Shown here one piece after another: positions 16,701 through 22,468 of a stretch of DNA of 32,273 nucleotides. The DNA comes from Terriglobia bacterium (GTDB taxonomy: Bacteria > Acidobacteriota > Terriglobia > Bryobacterales > Bryobacteraceae). Within the stretch, counting starts at the first letter, position 1, and every line of letters starts with the position of its first letter. The stretch is taken from the NCBI GenBank assembly GCA_020073365.1, contig JAIQFL010000105.1, forward strand, positions 1 to 32,273, read 5' to 3'. The notes beneath the pieces were generated by a model. It was not told the DNA's origin. It saw only the letters and a list, made by a program, of their open reading frames with translations, and ran no database searches. The translations under genes and the position numbers were made by a program.

Positions 16701-17116
16701 TCGGCGCCAGCGGCAGCAGCCTGAACACGCCGGGTGAAAGCCAGACGGCGGACCAGGTGGCTCCGGTGCAAGTCCTGCACGGCATCAACGTGGGCAACCC
16801 TTGGTTCAGCCAGGCCAGCTTCATGCAGCCGACAGGAGTCCGGTTCGGCACCACCGGGCGGAACATCATGAGCGGGCCGGGGCTGTTCGCCTTGAATCTC
16901 TCGCTATTCAAGACCTTCAAGGTCGGGGAGCGCATGTCGGCCGAGTTTCGCGCCGAGACCTTCAACTTCACCAACACTCCGCAGTTCAGCAATCCGCAGA
17001 CCTCGCTGACGAGCTCGACTTATGGCTACGTGACGGGGACCGTCGGCAGCGGCACGGGCGTTAACGGCACGGGCGGCGGGAGAGCGCTGCAACTGGGAAT
17101 CAAGCTCGGCTTCTAA
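13703..17116 (+). CDS. Oar-like TonB-dependent outer-membrane receptor with carboxypeptidase-regulatory-like domain
   Basis: This 1137-residue protein has a signal peptide (LLGILLLLAAATAVAGWS). Residues about 40-120 form a carboxypeptidase-regulatory-like Ig-type domain, ATLLGTVTDASGAVVPNAKI with the conserved NGSGNYNVPNLPPGIYSVSV. A plug-type region follows: ETVEVTGAPPILQTDSAATG, NVPLISSNRNFQSLLNLVPG and GRAAGAVVNVVLKSGTNNWH. The rest is a long beta-barrel of alternating strands (YEFLQNSDFNARSFFNPS, FAPRVGLAYRLTDKTVIRAG, YTESWNLAVQRSLPGHWTLD), ending in a C-terminal Phe (ALQLGIKLGF) as in outer-membrane proteins. The family, named from Myxococcus Oar, is greatly expanded in Acidobacteriota and is thought to import or bind large nutrients with TonB energy. 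No TonB box is obvious. The ribosome site is the GGGGG just before the start, inside the overlapping end of the truncated copy. It converges with the TMTC/TPR gene. Confidence 0.93.
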   Translation: MKLRSFAGARFAPSQLRLLGILLLLAAATAVAGWSQVVSATLLGTVTDASGAVVPNAKITITETQTGVIHTDQTNGSGNYNVPNLPPGIYSVSVESAGFKKETRRNITLLVDTHTRVDVQLQPGAITETVEVTGAPPILQTDSAATGQKIDAATLANVPLISSNRNFQSLLNLVPGVAPVTEQHSQFFNASSSLQTEVNGQARQENNFMIEGTDDNERTGLLQIYIPPIEAIQTVDVSLTNHDPEMGRAAGAVVNVVLKSGTNNWHGAGYEFLQNSDFNARSFFNPSVGHLAYNYVGGNIGGPIRKNKLFLFSDYLRVMDHEGNTNLVTIPPNPWRTGDLSAATTTPIYDPATGNPLDGTGRTPFPGNMIPAARINAISAKILALLPPTNESINVASPSNNYFGVLPYQKTTDSFDVKLDYNISDKDRLSGRFSYSRPVVFQAPLFGMAGGPGPGGAFMGTGTQKTYVAGVNYDRVISPTLVAELRLAVSHYHNEAQPSDYGSNDATALGIPGVNISQFTSGIVGIQINDGFSNPVVGYSASLPWIRAEANVDVVNTWTKTKGNHTFKWGVDLKRIRDDLLQDQTYSPRGIYYFGNQQTALCTPVNTGSNGLATSCNSSKLGIANDMASFLLDVPYQLGRDINTYFPAYRQWEFFAFGGDKWQVSPKLTVDLGLRWEFYPPATPQFPGGFSNYDPTNNTLVQAGIGGNPSNLGMKTRYHYFAPRVGLAYRLTDKTVIRAGFGMSYTPFPDNTYAYNYPVRANNFYNNVGNGYAVALLPNGQPATFQQGFPLPVPVPIPSNGIIPATGTLLNGSYDVINLNFKNPYTESWNLAVQRSLPGHWTLDVAYVGLHGVDTVSTWNLNAPTSVLGGGTASQPLNILFGKTAGATLRWVGWSSSYNSLQVKADRRFSDLTVTTAFTWGKGMAYQQGDDGGLMWQIGVRRNYVRTDWDRTLSYVQSYVYQLPVGTGKKFLTGGPAAYVLGNWQLAGTLTLLTGTPLTFGASGSSLNTPGESQTADQVAPVQVLHGINVGNPWFSQASFMQPTGVRFGTTGRNIMSGPGLFALNLSLFKTFKVGERMSAEFRAETFNFTNTPQFSNPQTSLTSSTYGYVTGTVGSGTGVNGTGGGRALQLGIKLGF

Positions 17117-17138
17117 GGCGGCTGTAACTGGGCCGCTG

Positions 17139-19565
17139 TTAGTGTTGCCCGGCCCTCAACCGCTCCACCAGTTGGCGCAGTTGCGGGTCGGGTTTCAATC
17201 GGAGCGCCTCTTCGAACTGGGAGATCGCTTGCGGCATCCGGCCAGGTATGTTCGACAAGGCCACTCCCAGGTTATAGTGCGCATCCGCGTAGTCGGGCCG
17301 CAGGCGGAGCGCCGCTTCAAAGTGCGAAATCGCTTCCGGCAACCGGCCCGCAATATTTGACAGAGCAACTCCCAGGTTACTGTGCGCCGCGGGGTAGTCC
17401 GGGTTGATCCTCAGCGCGGCCTCAAACTGGGCGATGGCATCCTGCGCCCGGCCGTCGATTTTCGAGAGCGCGACTCCGAAATTGTAGTGCGTCTCCGCCG
17501 AATTGGGATCGATCCGCAGCGCCGCTTCGTACTCGGAAATCGCCTCGGGGACGCGCGCGGGAATCTCCACTAGGGCGCTTCCGAGGTTCTGGTGGGCTTC
17601 CCCATAGTCTGGTTTGAGCCGCAGCGCAGCCTCGTACTCGGCGATCGCGTCCGGTAAGCGGTCGGGAGTCTGCGCCAGGGCGCTTCCCAGATCGTTGTGC
17701 GCCTCCGCGGAATTGGGTTCCACCCGCAGGGCCGCCCGATACTCGGCGATGGCATCCGCCAGACGTCCCGGCAGGTTCGCGAGCGCGCTGCCCAGGTTGG
17801 TGTGCGCCTCCGCGTCGTCGGGTTCCAACCGCAGTGCCGCTTCGAACTGTGCGATGGCCTCAGGCAGGCGGCCAGTCTTCGCCATGGCGCTGCCCAGGTT
17901 GTTGTGCGCTTCCGGGTAATCGGGATTCAGCCGCAAGGCGGTTTCATACTCGGAAATCGCTTGCGGTAAGCGGCCAGGAATCTTGGACAGGGCATTGCCT
18001 AAGTCGTTATGTGGAATAGCGGAATCGGGTGAAATCTCTAGTGCCGCTTTAAATTCGCCGATGGCTTCCGGCAGGCGGCCCGGGATCTTCGCCAGGGCGC
18101 TGCCCAAGTCCGTGTGCGTCCGCGCGGAATTGGGTTTGATTCGTAGCGCCGCTTGGTAGTGGGAGATGGCCTCCGGCAAGCGTCCCGGGACAGTGGACAG
18201 GGCGACTCCCAGATTATGGTGCGCAACATCGTTTCCGGTTGTCACCTCCAGCGCATGTTGGAATAATGTCTCGCTGTTCTTCCAATGTTCAATCTGAGCC
18301 CAGGTGAGCGGCACGCAGGACACGCACGTCGCGGCTGCCAACGCGATCACTCCCGCCTTTCGGCGCGGCCATCGGCGCACAAGATCCGCCGCGCCCCAAG
18401 CCAGCATGATCGAGAGGCCGATCATGGGGACGTACGTGTACCGGTCCGCCCTCGCCTGCGCTCCCACCTGCACCAGCCCGATGACCGGCAGCAGAGTGCC
18501 GAGATACCAGAGCCATCCCACCGCGAGGTAGGGATATCCCCGGAGCGAACCGAGGACCAGAGCCGTGATAGCCAAAATCAGCAGACCAGCAAGCACGGGC
18601 TTCCACACAGGCAGATCCGGCGGATAGGGATAAAACACGGCCAGCCTGTCGGGCCACAATACCTTGGCGATGTAAACGATATACGAGACCAGGGCGTTCC
18701 CGGCGCGGGTTGCCAGCGGGACGTTGAGCGCCTCCACCGCGCCGGCGCTGCTTTGCACCTGGTACGTGATGACAGCGACGGCCGAGGAAAGCGTGAAGAA
18801 GGGAAGCTTTTCCCAAAGCAGCTTCTTCCAGAGAAGCTGGGCTTGGCTTAGGGGCAGGCCGCTGAACGGCGCCCGCCGGAGGGGCCAGATGTCGAGCAGG
18901 AGCAGCACGAATGGCAGGGTTACGATCATCGGCTTGGCCATCAGCCCGAGGCCGAACGGCAGGAGCACCAGCAGATAGCGGCCTGCCGTGGGACGCTCGG
19001 CATAGCGTACGTAGGCCCATAGCGCCAGAAACCAAAAAAACGCGCTGAGAACGTCTTTTCTTTCTGCAATCCAGGCGACCGATTCGACATGCAGCGGGTG
19101 GAGCTCGAACAGGAAAGCTACCCACGCGCTGGGCCAACGGGCATCGGTGGCGCGCCGCAGAAATACGAATAGCAGCACGGTGGCGAGCGCATGGAACAGT
19201 ACGTTGGTAAGGTGGTGCCACCCGCTTTGGAGGCCAAAAAACTGGCAGTCCAGAATGTGCGAAAGACGCGTAACCGGAAACCAGTTAGCCGCTTCGCCCG
19301 AAGTGAACGCCCAAACGATCGCGGGCAAGGTGATGCCATGGCGCACGTGGGGGTTGGCTCCGACGTACTCCGGGTCGTCGAAATTCACAAAGTCAAACTG
19401 CCGGACCTGGGCGTACACGGCGAAGGTTGCAACCAGCAGGGCCAGGCAGATCCAAACATCCGGACGGGAGGTCCAAAGACCGGATGTCCGCGCCGGTTTC
19501 GGGACGTCCTGCCGGGTTGCGCCTGGCTTCTCCCGAGGGGCCGGTTTGGGACGGGTCTTACGCAC
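17139..19565 (-). CDS. TMTC-like membrane protein with C-terminal TPR domain
   Basis: This 808-residue protein is made of two halves. After a basic N-terminus, residues about 34-430 hold about ten hydrophobic segments (VWICLALLVATFAVYA, LATVLLFVFLRR, LSAFFWFLALWAYVRYAE, TLPFVLLLLDIWPL). Between the first two is the conserved acidic motif FVNFDDPEYV, and later HPLHVESVAWIAERKD and GLMAKPMIVTLPF. This is the arrangement of GT-C-type membrane glycosyltransferases related to eukaryotic TMTC proteins. The function here is inferred and no donor sugar is known. From residue 462 to the end are nine tandem TPR units plus a partial one, mostly 35 residues long instead of 34, each RLPEAI-like at the start and NLGSAL-like at the end. 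The repeats should project from the membrane and bind protein. It follows the GAF-ANTAR gene on the same strand. Confidence 0.88.
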   Translation of the reverse strand: MRKTRPKPAPREKPGATRQDVPKPARTSGLWTSRPDVWICLALLVATFAVYAQVRQFDFVNFDDPEYVGANPHVRHGITLPAIVWAFTSGEAANWFPVTRLSHILDCQFFGLQSGWHHLTNVLFHALATVLLFVFLRRATDARWPSAWVAFLFELHPLHVESVAWIAERKDVLSAFFWFLALWAYVRYAERPTAGRYLLVLLPFGLGLMAKPMIVTLPFVLLLLDIWPLRRAPFSGLPLSQAQLLWKKLLWEKLPFFTLSSAVAVITYQVQSSAGAVEALNVPLATRAGNALVSYIVYIAKVLWPDRLAVFYPYPPDLPVWKPVLAGLLILAITALVLGSLRGYPYLAVGWLWYLGTLLPVIGLVQVGAQARADRYTYVPMIGLSIMLAWGAADLVRRWPRRKAGVIALAAATCVSCVPLTWAQIEHWKNSETLFQHALEVTTGNDVAHHNLGVALSTVPGRLPEAISHYQAALRIKPNSARTHTDLGSALAKIPGRLPEAIGEFKAALEISPDSAIPHNDLGNALSKIPGRLPQAISEYETALRLNPDYPEAHNNLGSAMAKTGRLPEAIAQFEAALRLEPDDAEAHTNLGSALANLPGRLADAIAEYRAALRVEPNSAEAHNDLGSALAQTPDRLPDAIAEYEAALRLKPDYGEAHQNLGSALVEIPARVPEAISEYEAALRIDPNSAETHYNFGVALSKIDGRAQDAIAQFEAALRINPDYPAAHSNLGVALSNIAGRLPEAISHFEAALRLRPDYADAHYNLGVALSNIPGRMPQAISQFEEALRLKPDPQLRQLVERLRAGQH
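17239..18182 (-). repeat. Nine tandem 105-bp TPR-coding repeats
   Basis: Each unit of about 105 bases (one of 102) encodes one TPR hairpin of the protein above. Copies are diverged at the DNA level but the PGR-type junction and ALR-x-x-P centre repeat in all. The consistent 35-residue period and mutual similarity suggest expansion by unequal crossing over within this gene. The coding strand is the minus strand; the boundaries are approximate. Confidence 0.75.
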
Positions 19566-19686
19566 GAGATACTGCCATCAACAGGCCACCCGGAGGGATG
19601 AGAAGGCCTGTCAACACGTATTCATGATACTAGCGGGATTCGGGTGACTTTGGAAGGCTGGCAACCGGGAAACCGGGAATGGATTC

Positions 19687-19752
19687 GGAACCGGCCGAAG
19701 CCCGGCACTGAAGGCCGGGCATGTCGAGGATCCCGATAGCGGGCGGTTCCGG
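19687..19752. repeat. Nested inverted repeat between GAF-ANTAR and TMTC/TPR genes
   Basis: A perfect 7-bp hairpin, GCCCGGC (19700-19706), loop ACTGAAG, GCCGGGC (19714-19720), is enclosed by an 8-base inverted repeat, CGGAACCG (19687-19694) and CGGTTCCG (19745-19752). It lies just after the stop of the minus-strand GAF-ANTAR gene and may end its transcript, but no T run follows. The inner hairpin resembles the one at 27734-27750, so it may be a REP-type element. Confidence 0.5.
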
Positions 19753-19757
19753 CTGCC

Positions 19758-20351
19758 CTATTTTTCCAGGTCGTCGGCCAGGATGATGGCCTCGGCCAAG
19801 TCCCGCATGGGCCGCCGGAGCCGCCGGCTCTCGTTGCGCAGTTTCAGGTACGCATCCGCCTCGGTGAGATTGTATTTGTGCTGCAGAATCCCCTTGGCGC
19901 GCTCCACCAGTTTGCGCATCTCCAGCGCACGCTTCATCTCCAGGGTTTCCGACATGAGCCGCGCATTCTCGATGGCGATAGCCGCCTGGCCGGCCACCAC
20001 CTTAACAAAGCCGACCTCGTCTTCGCTGAATTGCCGGACTTCCCGCGTGTAGATGTTGATCGTGCCCATCACCCGGTCGCGCGTCATCAGCGGCAGGGAG
20101 AGCAAAGAGGCCAACCCCGTCCGGCGCGCCAGTTCCGGATAGCGATACTGCTTCTCCTCCAGCACATTCGGAATCATGATGGGCCGCGCTTCCCGCACCA
20201 CGCGGCCAATCAGGGAGTCCTCGATCTTGATCGGCATTTTGTGCATGTAGTCCGGCGACGAGCAGCATGCCGCCGAGATCACCAGTTCCTGCCGTTCTTC
20301 GTCCACCAGCATGATCGAGCAGACCGGCGAATCCAGGGTCTCGGCCAACAT
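19758..20351 (-). CDS. Second GAF domain and ANTAR domain (3' half of a split GAF-GAF-ANTAR gene)
   Basis: The 197-residue product from the ATG 20351 begins inside a GAF domain: MLAETLDSPVCSIMLVDEER, VISAACCSSPDY, GRVVREARPIMIPNV, LASLLSLPLMTRDRVMGTI and EDEVGFVKVVAGQAAIAIEN. After a linker helix comes a full ANTAR domain, ALEMRKLVERAKGILQHKYN and LTEADAYLKLRNESRRLRRP, the fold that binds RNA hairpins to prevent termination. The missing start of the GAF domain (EENYLDRILQAIAE) is encoded in frame directly upstream, after a TAA at 20396-20394, so the natural gene appears to run to 20966. No ribosome site fits the ATG 20351; AAGAGGAG sits about 35 bases before it, so reinitiation would be poor. 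An antitermination target for the ANTAR domain is not seen in this window. Confidence 0.85.
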   Translation of the reverse strand: MLAETLDSPVCSIMLVDEERQELVISAACCSSPDYMHKMPIKIEDSLIGRVVREARPIMIPNVLEEKQYRYPELARRTGLASLLSLPLMTRDRVMGTINIYTREVRQFSEDEVGFVKVVAGQAAIAIENARLMSETLEMKRALEMRKLVERAKGILQHKYNLTEADAYLKLRNESRRLRRPMRDLAEAIILADDLEK

Positions 20352-20393
20352 CTCCGCGATCGCCTGCAGGATGCGGTCGAGATAGTTCTCCTC

Positions 20394-20966
20394 TTAAATG
20401 GTCTGTGCCAGGCCGGCCAGCACTTCCATCCGGCGGGAGGCGCTTTCCGAGCACTCCGCCAGCTTGGATTTCGCGATGGCGCCGCCCATCTGTTCGCCGA
20501 TGAAACTGACCAGCGCGATTTCGTCGGGTCTGTGCGCGTGTTTGTTTTTGTGGTGAACGTTGATCACCCCGATCAGTTCCCCATTACTGATCAGCGGGAC
20601 CGAAAGAAACGCTTCGTAGGTGTCTTCCGGCAGAGCCTGGAAGCGTTTGAAGCGGGCGTCCGCCGCGGCATGGGATCCCAGCGCCACCACTGACTTGTGC
20701 TGGGCCACCCATCCCGTAATGCCTTCCCCCATCTTCAGCCGGATGCTATCAATTTCCGACGTGTGCGGCAGTTGCGAGGCGCGCAGCACCACCTCGTTGC
20801 TGCTGTGCTCCACCAGGTACACCAGGCAGGCGTCGCAATCGGTGACGCCGACTGCCAGTCCGATCAGTTCCTGCAGCATTTTCTCCAATGTCAGATCGGA
20901 ACTGACGATATTACTGATCTGATGTAGTAGTGCGACTTGTGTGCTTGTCTCCGACACCGCCATCAT
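20394..20966 (-). CDS. First GAF domain (5' half of a split GAF-GAF-ANTAR gene)
   Basis: This 190-residue product starts at the ATG 20966 (a second ATG follows at once), supported by GGAGGG 9 bases upstream; a start at 21083 in the same frame is unsupported. A short helix (VALLHQISNIVSSDLTLEKM) leads into a GAF domain: GVTDCDACLVYLVEHSSNEV, RLKMGEGITGWVAQHKSVVA, TYEAFLSVPLISNGELIGVI and NVHHKN. It contains several Cys residues. After SESASRRMEVLAGLAQTI a TAA stops translation, but the same frame resumes with EENYLDRILQAIAE of the next GAF domain, and ANTAR at the end. The intact protein would be a two-GAF sensor with an ANTAR RNA-binding output, about 400 residues. The ligand is unknown. The stop could be a recent nonsense mutation, such as a Ser TCA to TAA. 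Confidence 0.85.
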   Translation of the reverse strand: MMAVSETSTQVALLHQISNIVSSDLTLEKMLQELIGLAVGVTDCDACLVYLVEHSSNEVVLRASQLPHTSEIDSIRLKMGEGITGWVAQHKSVVALGSHAAADARFKRFQALPEDTYEAFLSVPLISNGELIGVINVHHKNKHAHRPDEIALVSFIGEQMGGAIAKSKLAECSESASRRMEVLAGLAQTI

Positions 20967-21021
20967 GCTTTCAGGCCCTCCGATGTTGCCCCTTGCTTGC
21001 TTGTTTGTCTGTCTCTGTGGA

Positions 21022-21056
21022 GCGGGCTTTAGCCTGCCATGACCGCATTCATGCGG
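21022..21056. repeat. Two adjacent small hairpins in the gap between GH5-like and GAF genes
   Basis: GCGGGC-TTTA-GCCTGC (21022-21037, one mismatch) and CCGCAT-TC-ATGCGG (21043-21056) lie side by side between the minus-strand stop of the GH5-like gene at 21184 and the GAF gene start at 20966. They resemble REP-like palindromes. The neighbouring stretch 21057-21183 shows nothing else recognisable. Confidence 0.4.
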
Positions 21057-21183
21057 GCATTCTTTTCCTGCCAAGGCTGGCAACCCTTCCAGTGTAGAAA
21101 GCCCTTCGGATGCGAGTCCAATCCAAAGTTTCTATGGACGCTATCGAGACACAGATTAGTGCCGCGCCGCTGCCTTGCCGGCG

Positions 21184-22320
21184 TTAGCGTCGCGCGGTGG
21201 CCTTGCCGGCGGATTTCCCTCCGGTTAATCCCCGGATGAAATCCACCTCCTCTTGCTGGTAGGGTTCGCCGTTGCTGAAATAAATGTCGTGGAACCAGAT
21301 GGCGGGCTGGCGGTCGGTGTAGGGGTGCTGCCAGGAGTCCCAGGGCAGCCATGTCTGGGTCTTTCCGGCGGCAAAACCCCAGTTGTAGGCCGCTACTCTG
21401 TACTCCTTGGCAATGGGCAGAATTCCCTGGAACGTGCTGCCGGCGGTGCGCGCCATATACTCGGTCGCCAGAATGGGCCGGTGGTAAGCCTGCAGGTCCT
21501 GAATCCGCTTCTTGAATTCGTCCGGCTTGCCGTAGTTGTGGAACGAGACGATATCGGAAAGCTCCATCTGGATCTTCTCGACGGGGTCCAGTTTCTCGGG
21601 CGAGGACCAGTCGCCGCCCTTCCACAGACCGCTGGTCAACGGCTGGGTCGGAAGCCCAGCGCGGGCGTATTCGTACACTTTCGGAAGAAGGGCGCGCACC
21701 AGATCCACCTTGTTCCGCGGTTCCGAGCTTCCGTAACTCGATCCGTTGGTGTTGTCCGGTTCGTTCCAGAGGTCCCACGCCAGGATGCGATCGTCGGTCG
21801 AGAACGCCAGCACTACCTCCTGCACGTACGCCAGCAAGCGGGTTTGCTGCGCCGGGTCGGTCAGGGCCTTGGCCCCGGGGCTCTGCATCCATCCGGAATT
21901 ATGTACCCCGGGCCGTGGCAGCCGCTGAATCCCCACTTCCGGGAAGGGATACCAGCAGGAATCGAACAGCACCAGAATGGGGCGGATCTTGTGCTTCTTT
22001 GCGATTCCCAGGAATCGATCGATCCGCCGCCTGAAGCCCGAGGGGTCCTGCTGCCAAAGGAGGTCATGGAGGAAGACCCGCATAGTGTTCATGCCCAGGT
22101 TCTCCGCCCAACCCAACTCCATATCGATGCGCGTGGTATCGAAGGTCTCGGCCTGCCACATCTCCAACTGGTTGATTGCGTCGGCTGGAATGTAGTTGCT
22201 TCCCACCAGCCAGGGCTGTTTGGCATACCAGTCGTTGGCCTCCTTCTCAGACCACTTGGGGGTCTGAGCCGTGGCAAGCACATTTGCGAATAGCCCAATC
22301 GCGATTAGTAGGGGTCTCAT
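21184..22320 (-). CDS. Secreted GH5-like (clan A) glycoside hydrolase
   Basis: This 378-residue protein has AGGA five bases before the ATG and begins with a signal peptide (RPLLIAIGLFANVLATAQ), so it is exported. It then follows a TIM-barrel cellulase/mannanase-like order: WLVGSNYIPADAINQLEMW, LGWAENLGMNTMRVFLHDL, RIDRFLGIAKKHKIRPILVL and RILAWDLWNEPDN. Glu187 in WNEP is the expected acid/base, and Glu287 in ILATEYMART is the candidate nucleophile, 100 residues later. The motifs place it in clan GH-A, closest to family 5. Substrate cannot be read; beta-mannan or beta-glucan is plausible. It lies 148 bases downstream of an Oar-like receptor on the same strand, which suggests a polysaccharide-use pair. 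Confidence 0.88.
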   Translation of the reverse strand: MRPLLIAIGLFANVLATAQTPKWSEKEANDWYAKQPWLVGSNYIPADAINQLEMWQAETFDTTRIDMELGWAENLGMNTMRVFLHDLLWQQDPSGFRRRIDRFLGIAKKHKIRPILVLFDSCWYPFPEVGIQRLPRPGVHNSGWMQSPGAKALTDPAQQTRLLAYVQEVVLAFSTDDRILAWDLWNEPDNTNGSSYGSSEPRNKVDLVRALLPKVYEYARAGLPTQPLTSGLWKGGDWSSPEKLDPVEKIQMELSDIVSFHNYGKPDEFKKRIQDLQAYHRPILATEYMARTAGSTFQGILPIAKEYRVAAYNWGFAAGKTQTWLPWDSWQHPYTDRQPAIWFHDIYFSNGEPYQQEEVDFIRGLTGGKSAGKATARR

Positions 22321-22468
22321 GGTTCCTGTCTAGCGAGGTTGGTCTGAACATAACGTGTTCCAGGGACAAACGTCAAGCTGACGGAACCGTCGACGCACCC
22401 CCAAGCAGCCACAAGAAGCAGGATTGCCCACCCCGTGAAGCATGACACGAAAACGATGGTCTGTGCCC

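Noticed and set aside
20394..20396. Idea that TAA is recoded as a sense codon in this genome
   Set aside because: Other genes here, such as rimP, end naturally at TAA, and only two damaged genes have in-frame TAA, so mutation or error is simpler.
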